A stretch of DNA of 64,000 nucleotides from Annona cherimola (lineage: Eukaryota > Streptophyta > Magnoliopsida > Magnoliales > Annonaceae). Positions within the stretch are counted from its first letter, which is position 1. Every line of letters starts with the position of its first letter. Location of the stretch: the NCBI GenBank assembly GCA_030490835.1, contig CM059971.1, positions 76,650,224-76,714,223 on the forward strand. Reading direction: 5' to 3'. The translations under genes and the position numbers were made by a program. Of this stretch, positions 33,187-45,184 are shown in pieces. Below the pieces are notes generated by a model. That model was not told the origin of the DNA and did no database searches. It worked only from the letters and a program-made list of their open reading frames with translations.

Positions 33187-34391
33187 ACAAGTTTCGATTT
33201 TGGGTATTATAGATTTCACCCATAATATTTAATAATGCTTGAAATATTCATTATTATACTAGAATATTCATTATTGATGCATTAGTCTAAGATATATATA
33301 TGAATGCATTATGAATGGATTATTATTATTATTATTTCTTCGGATAATTGTATTTGTCAATGACGGCATGCTCATAAAAAAAACAATTATTTAAAATTAT
33401 TTGGGATGAGTATGCTTTTCATACAGACTTAGGATCATCTATGGTTTACATCACTATTGTTTTTTGATTGTGGAATCCCGTAGGATTTTAGATGGAATTT
33501 GCGCTATGAGGCAATTTTTCTGTAGCCATGGTCTTGCTGTCACTGGGTTACGGATTTCCATCTTTTCTATGGATTCAGATGGTGCTTTGAAATTATGAAT
33601 GGTTTCTAATGAAAAAAAAAAAAAAAGGGCAATCAGAAACGGACAGCATGTGGTTAAAGTTCCATGCGATTCCAGGGCATATGGATTTAAGCCTGTTATT
33701 GCTTTGGTTGGGTTTTTCAAACCTGACATGAGGATTCAAGGCTTGGACGGCAACCCGTAAATCTGTGGCGGCGGAAGGGTTTTGATGTCATGCTGCTGCC
33801 GGCCGCAGCAGCTGGTTGGCGGCACCGGGCTGCAATGGCAGCAGCAACAGAAAGATAATAATAATAATAATAATGATAAAATTAAAAAATAAATAAATAA
33901 AACGAAATCCCTTCTCAAGCCGTTTCCTATGGATTAATAATGTTTCCGGCGAAATCCAAAAGCGCCGAACCCACCTCTAATGGCTATCCGAATTGGCCAC
34001 GATTCAGGGACCCATCTGGTCAATGATGGCATCGGGGTTTCTGGCTGCTGCCTGAGAGCTGGACGGATCTGCCGCTGCCCATGCCGGACGCCTGGTCGCG
34101 GGCTGGACGGGCTGGACGATGTCGGAGATGATGGCACTGTCCGGCGGCGGCAGGCGGTCTTCTGGCTGCTGACGGCGGCGAACGGCACATGGGCAGCTAG
34201 GGTTAGGGTTTTAACGAAGAAGGCGGACATTTGCACAACAACCCTTCTTTAAAATAATTTTGCAGAAAACCCATTAAAAGAAATTTGCAAACCGGTCCCA
34301 GCAGAGCAGCAGGCAGTCGGTGGAGCTGGCTATGTGCGGTTAGGGTTTGCTTTAGAAGAAGATGGAAGGAAATTTTGCATAAAACCCCTGG

Positions 34392-34462
<71 letters not shown>

Positions 34463-35789
34463 CCTCTGCATATGGACTTGGGTATTTTCAAGACGGGCCA
34501 CTAGGCCCATACGGTTGGCCCATATCGGAGAAGCCCAGATCCAGTAAGCTTTTGTATCTCGGCGGGCCAACCTCTCAGGCCCAAATTACAGGCCCATATG
34601 GGCAGCCCATTTTAGCCCATAACAATGCAGAATAGGCCCAAAACCCGTTATGACAGATAGGGCACGTGGCCCATTATGAACCATCCATACATATATTAAC
34701 ATAATTCTTGATCCTCTTATCCAAATTGAACGATCTAATAGTGATTTTCTATATTTTTGGACATTCTGGATCTAATGGAAGGGTCTGATTAAGCTAAATA
34801 GGTCAATAAATCTGACTTTTGAATATTTATGCAAATTTTTTGAATTATATGTGCAATTAATTCATGTGATTAGTTTATAAACGCTTGATTAGCAATTTAT
34901 TTATGATTTATTGCTTTCTAGTTATTTTAAGCATGCAATGTATGTATATATATGAATAATTATATATAAATTATGATTATTAAATTTTATAGTGAGATTA
35001 TATTTTATGGTATGACTGGAGGTTGGTGTCTAGGCAAGAGGTATTGAAGAGGATCACGTGGTTATTTAATTAGGTCCCTGCTATGCAGGGGGAGCCTCCC
35101 ACGCCCCACCTCACTTACCTGACTGACCAAAAGAAATAATATGAAATTTAATCGCACATAATGAATTTAATAATCATTATTATTGAATTATTCATATATA
35201 TATTATACTCTGTAATTTATATTAATAATTTTGATTATGTATTTCTAGTTGCCCCAAAGGGTCTAAAATACATTTTCAAAATTATTAATTAATGGAGAAA
35301 ATATTATTGTTTATTTTTCTCATAATAGAAATTGCAATTAATTGTCATTATGCAATTTATGTTTAATAAATATTGTTCATCTTTATGTCTTATGTTGCCC
35401 TGAAGGGTCTAAGATATTTAGTTAATCAAATTTATTAAACAAAGAGAGAATAACATGATTTTTCCTCTCATAATAGAAATTGCATTATTAAAGAATATTA
35501 TATTATAGTTTTACCCGAAGGTAGCTATAATTTAATATTTGTCAATAATTAACTAGAACTACATAAACGCGGGAAATTTTCTACTCGAAGGTGGAGATTT
35601 CTTGACTTTATGTATTCATAATTAATTATTAAATATTATTGTTTATCATAGCATTATTGACTATAATCATGCATTATTGCTTGTGTGATTAAATTTAAAA
35701 TTTTTAGCTATGATTAATTAATGGAATTGTTACATAATATTTTATCTGAATCATAATGGTAATGTGAGCTTAATCATTTTTTTACAGCT
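33187..35789 (+). other. Long Copia leader, with GC-rich block and internal repeats
   Basis: 2.6 kb between primer site and gag. It holds a G+C-rich stretch at about 33750-34340, a TA microsatellite, and imperfect repeats near 35240-35600 (gttgccc..aagggtctaa, ctcataatagaaattgca). Open frames of 90-100 codons in the GC-rich block on both strands have no recognised domain. It could be a captured host fragment or an element-specific leader. Confidence 0.6.
34394..34460. repeat. TA microsatellite, about 32 repeats
   Basis: Uninterrupted alternating TA in the Copia leader; able to form a cruciform and likely length-variable. Confidence 0.95.
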
Positions 35790-37085
35790 ATGACTCCTGT
35801 TCCTCAATCTCATCTGTCTAATATCCCGACGCTGAATGGATCAAATTACTCTGATTGGCATGAGCAATTACTTATCACCTTAGGATGTTTGGATATGGAT
35901 TTAGCCCTTCATGTTGCAAAACCTAATGACTTAACGCCTGAAAGTACTGATAGTCAAAATATTCAATTTGATAAATGGGAGCGTTCCAACAGGTTGTCTC
36001 TTATGATTATAAAGAGTACAATCGAAAGGAATATCAGGGGCTCTATTTCTGACCCTGAAAATGAAAGTGCCAAAACTTATCTAGACTCAATTAAGGAAAA
36101 ATTCAGTGGGTCAGATAAAGCATTGGCTGGAATGCTCACTAACAAATTGACTTCAATGAAATATGATGGCATTTGTGGAGTGCGAAAGCACATAATGGAA
36201 ATGTCAAATATAGCTAGGAAACTTAATGAACTAGGGATGAAAATCTCTGACTCTTTCCTAGTCATATTTGTCTTAAACTCTCTTCCATCTCAGTTTTCTC
36301 AATTCAAAATCTCCTATAACACACAAAAGGAGAAATGGACTTTAAATGAATTAATATCCATGTGTGTACAAGAGGAAGAGAGATTAAAGCAGGATGGATC
36401 AATGGTCATCTATTTCACATCGACTACTAAGCAGTACAAGTCAAAGAAAGGAAAAGGGAAGAATAAATTCCCATTAAAGAAAGGCTTAGAGGATGGATTG
36501 AAAAAGACTGCTGAGAAGTGTCATTTCTGTAAAAAGAAAGGACATTTTAAGAAAGATTGTCTCAAGCGGAAGAGTTGGTTCGAAAAGAAAGGTAACAATT
36601 ATGTACATGTTTGCCTTGAAACCAATTTCATAAATGTATCCTCTAATTTATGGTGTATTGACTCTGGTGTTGCTATTCATGTTTCAAACTCTTTACAGAC
36701 ATTACATTCAACCCGCAATCCAAAACCACATGAGTCATCTATCTTAATGGGCAATCTGACTAAGTCTAAAGTCAAAGCAATAGGAAATTGCAAACTTCGC
36801 CTTGACACAGGACATTTTTTAGAACCGCATGACGTTTTCTATGTTCCGTCCATTTCTAGAAATTTAATTTCTTTGCCAAAACTTGATGTAATGGGTTATT
36901 CTTTCAGTTTTGCAAACTCAAAGTTTTCTTTATTTAAAGATTCTATTTTAGTTGGAACTGGAACATTGTTAAATGGTTTATATCAAATAAGTGCAGATTG
37001 CTCATTTATTAATTGTTCATCTGCCTTAAATGTATGTGCTGGTAATAAACGTGGTATGATTGATAAAAATTCCTCCATGTTGTGA
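35790..37085 (+). CDS. Copia gag and start of pol (protease), truncated by a stop
   Basis: 431 codons from ATG 35790 after an AT-rich leader. Residues about 5-200 form the UBN2-type gag (LNGSNYSDWHEQLLITLGC, LNSLPSQFSQFKISYN). A CCHC knuckle CHFCKKKGHFKKDC is at about 247-260. The protease motif LWCIDSGVAIHVSNS is at about 288, with Val replacing the usual Ala after DSG. The frame ends at TGA 37083-37085, where the conserved pre-integrase phrase expects Trp before HKRLGHIS, so the stop is a nonsense change. Gag alone could still be produced and assemble particles. Confidence 0.85.
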   Translation: MTPVPQSHLSNIPTLNGSNYSDWHEQLLITLGCLDMDLALHVAKPNDLTPESTDSQNIQFDKWERSNRLSLMIIKSTIERNIRGSISDPENESAKTYLDSIKEKFSGSDKALAGMLTNKLTSMKYDGICGVRKHIMEMSNIARKLNELGMKISDSFLVIFVLNSLPSQFSQFKISYNTQKEKWTLNELISMCVQEEERLKQDGSMVIYFTSTTKQYKSKKGKGKNKFPLKKGLEDGLKKTAEKCHFCKKKGHFKKDCLKRKSWFEKKGNNYVHVCLETNFINVSSNLWCIDSGVAIHVSNSLQTLHSTRNPKPHESSILMGNLTKSKVKAIGNCKLRLDTGHFLEPHDVFYVPSISRNLISLPKLDVMGYSFSFANSKFSLFKDSILVGTGTLLNGLYQISADCSFINCSSALNVCAGNKRGMIDKNSSML

Positions 37086-37509
37086 CATAAAAGGTTGGGT
37101 CACATATCGAAAGAAAGGATGCTAAGATTAGTAAAAGACGGGGTATTACCTACTCTAGATTTTACTGATTTTAGCATATGTATCGATTGTATTAAAGGAA
37201 AACAAACCAAAACTTAGAAAAAGAGTGTTGCAAGAAGCAATGGACTTTTAGAATTGATCCACACCGATATTTGTGGTCCATTCTCATCATATATTGGAGG
37301 CGAAAAGTACTTTATCACATTTATTGATGATTTCTCACGTTATGGTTTTATTTTCCTATTACATGAAAAGTCTGATTCTTTGAATACTTTTAAAATATTC
37401 AAAGAATTAGTAGAAAAAAAATTAGATAGGAAAATTAAAGTTGTGAGATCTGACAGGGGCGGTGAATATTATGGTAAACACGGTCAATTAGGTCGAATTC
37501 CTGGCCCAT
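37086..37509 (+). pseudogene. Copia pre-integrase and integrase, truncated
   Basis: Continues the polyprotein frame with HKRLGHISKERML and a C..C pair of the pre-integrase zinc region, a second stop (TAG near 37216), then integrase core pieces HTDICGPF, FIDDFSRYGF and VRSDRGGEY, carrying the first two catalytic Asp. It ends at GRIPGPFA, where a deletion joins RT sequence in another frame; the third catalytic residue (Glu) and the C-terminal domain are gone. Confidence 0.85.
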
Positions 37510-38762
37510 TTGCACCAAATGGATGTAAAGACGGCATTCCTGAATGGGAATTTAGAAGAGAATATGTACATGGTGCAACCTGAAGGATTTGAAATGGAAG
37601 GAAAGGACACATTAGTATGCAAATTAAAGAAATCTATATATGGACTTAAACAAGCTTCCCGACAGTGGTATTTAAAGTTCAACAAAGTTATCACTTTCTT
37701 TGGATTTACAGAAAATATTGGTGACCAATGTATATATCTCAAGTTGAGTGGGAGTAAGTTTATATTTTTTATTCTATATGTAGATGATATTTTGCTTGCT
37801 ACTAATGATTTAGGTCTTTTACATAACACTAAAAGTTTCCTTTCTGAACATTTTGATATGAAAGATATGGGCGAGGCATCATGTGTCATAGGAATTGAGG
37901 TCCATCGAAATAGGCCTAAAAGACTTCTAGGGTTATCACAAAAGGGGTATATCAATAAAATTTTAGAAAGGTTCCAAATGTCCAATTGCTCATCACGTGA
38001 AGTGCCAATCTTTAAAGGTCAAAAATATGGTCTACATCAGTGTCCACAGAATGAGATTGAGAAACAAGAAATGAGGTCCATCCCATATACTTCTGCTCTT
38101 GGGAGCATGATGTATGCGCAAGTTTGCACACGTCCTGACATCAGTTATGCAATGGGACTACTTGGAAGATATCAAAGCAATCCAGGAATGGAACATTGGA
38201 AAGCAGTAAAGAAAGTAATGCGATATCTCCAAGGAACTAAAGATTATGAGCTCACATATGCGAAAACTGATCAATTAGAAGTGATCGGTTACACAAATTC
38301 AGATTATGCTGGTTGTACAGACAGCAGAAGATCCACGTCAGGTTATGTTTTCTTGTTAGCCGGTGGAGCAGTTTCATGGAAGAGTGGGAGACAAAATCGT
38401 GTAGTCGACTCTACCATGGAAGCTGAATTTGTCGGCTGTCATGAAGCATCCTCAATGCACTCTGGTTGAGGAAATTTATCTCAGAGCTTAAAATTATGGG
38501 TTCTGTCTCTAGGCCTCTGAGAATCAGTTGTGACAATTCATCAGCGATTAGCTTCTCCAATTATAGAAGAATTACTGGCGCTAACAAGCATATTGATGCT
38601 AAGTTTATGTCAGTACAAGAAAGGATTAATGATCATCTGATATCGATTAGTTTTGTTGGTACTGCTGACATGATTGCTGATCCCATGACTAAGGCCCTGG
38701 CACCTAAGATCTTCTCTGGACATGTAAGAAATATGGGTCTTGTCATGTGGGACAATTATTGA
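37510..38762 (+). pseudogene. Copia reverse transcriptase (distal) and RNase H, frameshifted
   Basis: Opens directly at HQMDVKTAFLNG, so the N-terminal part of RT is deleted. The catalytic YVDD (ILYVDDILLATN), GLKQASRQWY, and RNase H motifs STMEAEFVGCHEA and NKHIDAKF are present. A frameshift near 38455 moves the end (LRKFISEL to MWDNY, stop 38760-38762) to another frame. Without the RT fingers it is not expected to be functional. Confidence 0.85.
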
Positions 38763-39169
38763 TGTAATCGATACATTTTGAGATCTCATGTTGGATGATT
38801 ATTTTCTTTTGTTTCATTATGGTATTTTGTTGACAATTTTATGTGATTTGGAAACAAAAGATTTTATCTATTTGATATTAATGTGGGACATTAAAATCAC
38901 ATAATTGTAAATCTGCCATTAAGAACTTAGTCAAGTAAATTTGTTAATATCGTGATGCTTGGAAGGAAGTATGTTATATTTGCATATAACCGCCATGATC
39001 CATGTTAACAAATTTTCTTAACTTAAGTATTAAAGTTGGATTGCGTATGTAATGACTAGGGCATGTTTTTCAAATGAGTGCACTCGTCCGGTAATTTTTC
39101 AAATGATAAATCAAAGGATTGTATTTTAATATAATTTTCTTTTCTTTCTTAATTTTATTTTAATTAGGA

Positions 39170-39181
39170 CAAGTGGGAGAA
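39170..39181 (+). promoter_or_regulatory. Polypurine tract of the Copia element
   Basis: Purine-rich caagtgggagaa immediately before the 3' LTR; primes plus-strand DNA synthesis in this family. Confidence 0.75.
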
Positions 39182-39502
39182 TGTTAGAGTTATACTCCTA
39201 TAAGGTGTCCTAATTAGATAATAAGTCTTGGATTTAAAGATAGCCCAGTCATTTCTGAATTGCGTACGCAATCCGAGTTCAGGTAGAACTGCACTTCTAG
39301 TTGAGTCATGATGGGAAGGGCTCTATAAATAAAGGAGTCTAGGTCCCTCTCTCACACGTTTACATCACAAGTGGTTCCCATCTACCGCTAGTATTATAGG
39401 GAGAAGTGTTGGGGGAGAAGACCTCGTACTCTACTCGGTCTACAGGTGGAATCTATACACATATGGATTCAGGTACGCTTCCGCATCACATGATTTCCAA
39501 CA
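39182..39502 (+). repeat. 3' LTR of the Copia element
   Basis: 321 bp, TGTTAGAGTT...TTTCCAACA, followed by TSD ATGAT. Differs from the 5' LTR at about 10 sites. Confidence 0.95.
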
Positions 39503-39507
39503 ATGAT

Positions 39508-39780
39508 AACGTGCGGGATTGTCTTTTGCCTTTGAAAAAAAATGAAAAGTGAAATAGCAGGCAATGACGGTTGGATGCGTCGTGGCTTTAAGACAGTCTC
39601 TTTTTTTTTATGAAAGAAAGAAGAAGACAGTGGAGGTTATTCAAGAGGCATAAAAAAATTCAATAGAGGCATGCTTGAAGTTTTTTTCAAGATTTTTTTT
39701 TTTTTTTGGCGTAGGAAGAAAATGGGTTGGTGTAGCAAAGGGAGAACTTGGGTTTTTTTTTTTTACTGCTTTTTTCACCG
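39508..39780. repeat. Minisatellite, right part after the Copia insertion
   Basis: A-run/T-run sequence (aaaaaaaatgaaaagtgaaa; later long T-runs) continues the repeat at 32200-32846 in a more degenerate form. Confidence 0.6.
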
Positions 39781-40805
39781 TAGGAAATGAGGGGAGAGTG
39801 GGTCTTTTTATAGGATTTTAAGTTTAAAATTTGCATGTTGGTATTTTCTTTTGAATTATTTTGCACAACTCCATATTTTCTCCTTTTTGCAAAATTCTAA
39901 CAAAAATGGGCCTTTTAGTAATTTTATGAGTGGTTTTTGAAAACCACCTATGGGCCCATGGTTTTGCTTGGCTTGTAAGTCAAATCTTTTTTAGCCATTG
40001 ATTTTTGTGTATTTTTGACATTTTATTTATGTCTTGATTATTAAATGTTTTCCTTGATTCTTGATAGGGCCCGCATTTATTGATGTGCTCCATTCATTTT
40101 AACGGTTCAGATCTTTACTTAATAAGTTGGATTTAGCAATTTTATTTATCGCTTGAAAATATTGCAAATTTTCCTCTTTTTTTGGTCAAATTGATTTTGA
40201 CCATTAAAATCTCCTAAAATATTGATTATTTGTTTAATCCAAACCGTTCATCATGTCGATTCCGCTCTAATTGTCTTGAGAAAGTATCCTTTACTTCATC
40301 CTGAATGCGAATTGTCCTTGATCCGCCATATGGATTAGTGGCTGTTACCTCCGTAGTGGGCTTGAAGCATTAAAGACCCATGGATCCTACACAATTTTGG
40401 GCTTACAAACATAGGGGTTAAAAATCTAAAAATGAATCCACAAAACCTTGAATGACTATGACAAATGGTAGAAAGCCCATTTGAAAATTTAATTTCCACA
40501 TTTAAGTGGGGTGTCAACACGTTGCTATATACTTTTATCGTCGGGCTTGGTAACAACCAACTAGTTAGCGTTTTTGTTGCTGTGATATACAATTTGAATA
40601 CTTACAAATAAGTCTATCTATTCCAAGCTATACGAAAACGGGTCTGATATGATGAACCAAGCTTACGTCAATTTTCCAACTCAAAAGATTGCTCAGAAGC
40701 CTAATAATTAAGAGGTTTATGTGTGTTTTTTCCCATATTTTCTAAAACCATAAAAATTTTAAGTTTGCAAATAACCCAATGTATTTAACGATAAAAAAAC
40801 TGCCT
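39781..40805. other. Unassigned spacer
   Basis: No recognised gene. A minus-strand frame at 40335-40592 has no domain. gtgtcaacac near 40511 may be the end of a decayed repeat, but no partner was found. Confidence 0.35.
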
Positions 40806-41058
40806 TTGCAAAATCTAGAACTGACTAAATGCACCGAGTGCATTTCATCTATTTCTTATATAATTGTTAATTTAAGTATATTTAACATGTGTATTAATTT
40901 TTACTATTTTGAATACTTTTAGATATTTATTTTTATTTTTAAAATAAGTGGCATTTTCATAACTTACGAATTACGAAAAACGTCACTCATTTTAAAAAAT
41001 AAAAAACAAATATCTAAAAGTTTTCAAAAATGTGAAAATTGATATACATGTTAAATAT

Positions 41059-42383
41059 TGATAATTGCATTTTTTTATTACTTTTTATATCATTATTTCT
41101 TCCATTTAAGTACAAAAAGTTGCATTTAGAAAAGCGTTTTATGTGGTAATTCTTTAAACATATTTTTTTCATCCAAGTATTTTATTACGGGTTATTAAAA
41201 ATATCTTGGGGCATTATGGAATTATTGAGGAAGAATTGCAAATTAGTTGGATGAGTAATATAACAATATTGATATTCGTATTGCATTGATTTGATTGCAC
41301 ACCAGAACATGGATCCGTGCACAAGTTTTGATTCCTGGTCCAGTGTTTTTTTCATTTCATATATTGGACGGTTAAGATTATTTAAGGAATGATCTGTGCT
41401 TGTATTATTAAAATGGATGGCTAATAATGTTGTCATGCTTCTCATGAATGGATCGTTGCTGGAACCACTACGCTGCTGATGTCACTTGGTCAGTCGATCA
41501 TCCACCTAGCTATTAATGGCCTGGATCCGCTTGCAAGATACATGGATCTGCTTAATGGATTAAGGGCTGATCTCTTGCCGTAGAAAATCATATACTCAAG
41601 ATTGCTGGATCTTCTTTGCTTTGAAAATTGGAATTGTTAAAAATTAGGCAATGGCCAATGGACGGCTATGATTTGGAGCTGACTTTCTTTGCGCTGGACA
41701 CGGCCTTTCTGATGGACGGCTGGAATTCCTGCAGGACTTTGAGCGGTCATCAATAGCCTACTGCTCAAGTTAGATGCGCATTGCAATTAGGGATTCTTGC
41801 GGATTAATCACGCAGATTCAAGAGCATCTTAAGGTTTCAACAGACATAAAAGGGGTCGGGGGACATCAGTTCTACATCTAGTTTTCCACATCTAATTTTC
41901 TTAATTCCAACTTTAGTTTTCAAGTTGACAGGTTTGTAGAAGCTTCGGGAAAGAGGAGATTTTCTTTGTGCAGGTCATCCAGATTCGTTTTCTTTTGCTT
42001 TCTTAATTTTAAATTTTTATTTTCTTTGGTTTCAGTTGAATTTTATTTACGGTTATTGCACTTAAGAGAAGATTTTTTTTGTGCAAGTTATCCAAACTTG
42101 TTTTCTTTTGCTTTCTTAACTTTAGATTTTTATTTTCTTTGGTTTCAGTTAAATTTTATTTTCGGTTATCGCACTTTAATTCTTAGTTATAATTTAATTT
42201 TCGACAATTTCGTCTAATAAAATTTTCTTTTCCAAATAATTTGAACTTTCATTGCCTCTTTGTGGATTCAACTCGTCTCATCATTATTCTACACTATAAT
42301 TAGTTGTTAATTTTAATATAATTTGGTATAATTTGAGATTAGTGATCATGGAAATCTAACGACACACCTATGATTGTACACCA
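41059..42383. mobile_element. Solo LTR, 1325 bp, TSD AATAT
   Basis: Begins TGATAATTGC and ends GTACACCA. Flanked by AATAT at 41054-41058 and 42384-42388, inside the MITE. The 3' part has ttgtggattcaactcgtctc, as in several plant gypsy LTRs. No internal element sequence remains and no gene was seen. Which superfamily it belongs to is uncertain. Confidence 0.75.
41951..42176. repeat. 113-bp tandem duplication within the solo LTR
   Basis: Two adjacent copies (aagaggagattttctttgtg and aagagaagattttttttgtg at their starts), each containing ttttattttctttggtttca. They create an artefactual open frame. Confidence 0.85.
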
Positions 42384-42696
42384 AATATACCTAGATTAAC
42401 AATTATATAACAAAACTTTCAAAAAAAATACAAGAAAATGGGTTTCTGCACCCGAGTGCATTGTATCATGATCTTGCAAAATCTCTCCTAAGAATGTCCA
42501 TTCCGCTAAACTTTCCTTTTTGATAATTCTAAATATTAAAAAATGAAAATGGGCTATAAAGCTATGTTTTCGTTTTAAGAAATAAAAAAAATAGGTATGG
42601 ATTTAAAAGTAGGCGTGCTTTTGAGTCTAGTATCTTATAACTTTTGGTGTTTAAAAATATTATGAAAAGGGAACAAAATGTTATGGATGTCATGGG

Positions 42697-43996
42697 TGTT
42701 GGTTCCGAGTTTATGGCAAAACCCAAGAGGAGAGGGGTTAATTGGGTTCTTGAAAATTCTTTTCGTAATTAGAAGCTTAACCCTTGTAAGTTTAATCTCC
42801 TTGATGAAACATGCTATGAAATAGAGTGAGAGGGTGCAAATGAAATATAAAATGCAAGCAATCAAACCAAACAAGAGACAATAATATATAGTGGTTCGGG
42901 CAACCTTCCCTACTCCACTCTTCCAAGCACACAGTCATTGTATCTTGGGTTCCACTATTGTATATTCAATACAATTTAGAGCACCCGCTCTCTTCTAGAT
43001 TCTAGCTCTATGGGGCATATACAATAGTCACTTGTTGGTGAGACCAACTCTAACCAACCAAGTCTGATTTGTTGGTGAGACAAACTTAAACCAATCAAGC
43101 AAAACCCGTTAGTGAGACAAACTCAAACCAACCCTTCTTGTTTTGCTTTTTCTTGAATTTGGTCTCCGACACCGATCCAAGGTAACAACACAAAAGAAAA
43201 TAGATAAAAGAGAATTTACAGTTTACAATGTGTAATTAATTGGCTCCAGAAGCTCCTTGTCAAATAAAGAAGATGATCTTGTAAGTACACTTGAAGTAGT
43301 AGCACTTGAAGCTTCAATAGTTATTCAAATGATTTCAATACTCTTGAATGATGAAAGGTGTAAGCTCATCTCCTCTTTCTTTCCTCCTTTTCTTATTGTT
43401 CACGCTCATACTTCAATGATATTTATAGATGAAAAAGGTCTATCCATTGGAGTGGAAATTGACGTGTGTCTAATGTTCCAACGTTCGAATTTCCAACCGT
43501 TATAGGTTGAAGTTGCAAGTAGAGTCGACTTGGGATGAGTGGAGTCAACTTGGGATGAGTGAAGTCCACTTGGGTTGCAACTTCGCTTTGTTAAAACTTG
43601 TTGTCTACTTGTTATCCAGAATTTTACTTTCGAAGTTGCAGGTGAAGTCCACTTAGGTTGAGACTTCACCCAAGTCGCAAATAAAGTCAACTTGGGTTGA
43701 GACTTCACTTTGTTGTCTGTCTGAAGTTGCAGGCAAAGTTTACTTGGGTCGAGACTTCACTCAAGTCGCAAGTGAAGTCGACTTGAGCTAAGACTTTATT
43801 TTACTGAACTTGCTATTCATAAACTTGAGCTATTGAAACTTAAATTATTTTACATTTTCATTTTCATACACATAATTAGAGAAAAATATCTGAGCACACT
43901 TACACAAATTCATTAGAACATTTTTAATGATATTTCATTTATTTGTTAATCATCAAAATCAAAATAATCTTTCTTAAAACAAGCATATGATCAACA
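42697..43996. mobile_element. Solo LTR, about 1.3 kb (family A, copy 1)
   Basis: TGTTGGTTCC...TGATCAACA. Flanks ATGGG (42692-42696) and ATAGG (43997-44001) differ by one base. Aligns along its length with 51849-53172, including gtggttcgggcaacc and the gcacccgctctcttctagat block. No internal coding region. A minus-strand frame at 43406-43708 is repeat-derived. Confidence 0.8.
43500..43795. repeat. Minisatellite of gaagtcgacttggg units in solo LTR
   Basis: Imperfect units of about 40-45 bp with agtcgacttggg, gttgagacttcac and caagtcgcaagtgaagt, each with short self-complementary parts. The equivalent array is at about 52660-52980 in copy 2. Confidence 0.75.
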
Positions 43997-44001
43997 ATAG
44001 G

Positions 44002-44920
44002 TAGGGTGGATTTTGCCAAGAAAGTATTTAAGACAAAGCTATTAGCAAGATTAAGTTCTTAAGGTATAAGTGAAATGATTTTATGTAATCTCCTCAATTT
44101 AAAAGATATGAATGATAGATATAAAATTTAATTTTTTGTTATATTTAACATCACTTATTTAGCTAGAAGACCAAGTTTTATCTAAATCAAGTACGTGCAT
44201 TCAAAAATGAATGTATTTGTGTATAAATTAAGAAAAATTATTCAAATATATATATATATATTAAAATGTAATGACACTTTATAGAATCATTTATCCACAT
44301 AGTATTGATATTTTAAATGGAAAAGAAATTGAATTTTTTTTTTAAATTTCAATTTAGCATTAAAATATTTTATTATTTTGATTTGTGGATGGAGCTTATG
44401 CATAATAATTTTAAATAAATAAGAAAGTTTACATGATAATATAAATGATGCTAAAAATAATTGATTTAGTAAATTTTATATCAACTATCCAAAGATTACA
44501 AATGAAAAGGGTTACAACTTACATAGAAGAGAGGTTACATAGGAGCACGATTAAGTAAAAATTATTTATCAAAAAGAAGGTTATTTGCAAAATTAAGATT
44601 CTTGAACCTATTCGTAGTGGTGATGGAATGTAGAATGTGATGGGAAATAGGACAAGAAGGCAGGAAAAAATAGAAAAAGTGTATTAATAATAAAAAAAAA
44701 TTATGTGGAAAATAAGAAATAGATTAACACACTACCAAAAATTTTATTTTACGCAAAAATTCTTATAAGAAAAAATATTATTTGTTATATATAGCATCAT
44801 AAAAATAATATTTTTTTCTAGATATAAATATTATAATGCCATAGATGAGAAATTGTTGTGTATAATATATAGTTATTTGACACAGATTTTTCTCAAATTT
44901 TTGTTGCAATTAACTACATG
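44002..44920. other. AT-rich spacer
   Basis: No gene or well-defined element recognised. Contains a short TA run near 44247-44260. Confidence 0.35.
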
Positions 44921-44924
44921 CCAC

Positions 44925-45180
44925 AAGGCACCACTGAGTTATTACCTTAGTGGTCACAGACTTGTTTCATTGTGTAGGTGTCTTTGGTTCGAAGTCTGCC
45001 ATTTGCATATGGAGATAACTTAGTAGTGGACTTTATTCTCCTCGAATTTCTGTAGGAGCGTCCATCATGTGGGTATTTAGGAATTATTATTAGGAAAATT
45101 TAAATTATTGGTTAAATATTTATAGAATATTAGTAGAAAAATTTTAAGAATATCTTAAAGCCTAATTGTAATATCATCTT
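44925..45180 (+). mobile_element. Probable SINE
   Basis: A tRNA-like head with box A-like TTAGTGGTCACAG (about 44948) and box B GGTTCGAAGTC (44986-44996), then a tail like those of the other SINEs (agaatatcttaaagcctaat, ttgtaatatcatc). No clear TSD. Confidence 0.6.
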
Positions 45181-45184
45181 TTAT

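Larger units (their letters stand above)
32852..39502 (+). mobile_element. Ty1/copia element, both LTRs, internal deletion
   Basis: 5-bp TSD ATGAT at 32847-32851 and 39503-39507. Two LTRs of 321 bp each, a tRNA-Met-type primer site, an unusually long 2.6-kb leader, gag-protease, part of integrase, the distal part of RT, RNase H, and a purine tract before the 3' LTR. Integrase C-terminus and proximal RT are deleted and several stops are present, so it is non-autonomous, but its ends are intact. Ten LTR differences (about 3%) were counted by eye. Confidence 0.95.
40815..42473. mobile_element. Foldback MITE split by a solo LTR, TSD TTGCAAAAT
   Basis: The left part (40815-41058) and right part (42384-42473) make one CACCCGGGTG-type MITE: aatgcaccgagtgcatt on the left, tgcacccgagtgcat on the right, and the palindromic core in the left part. 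Perfect 9-bp TSDs TTGCAAAAT flank it at 40806-40814 and 42474-42482. Confidence 0.85.

Noticed and set aside
33980..34252. 90-codon frame in the Copia leader as a captured gene
   Set aside because: No domain recognised; a long frame on the opposite strand of the same GC-rich block shows that openness here is uninformative.
37510..37583. Integrase frame continuing past 37510
   Set aside because: After GRIPGPFA the translation no longer matches integrase; the DNA there is RT sequence read in the wrong frame.
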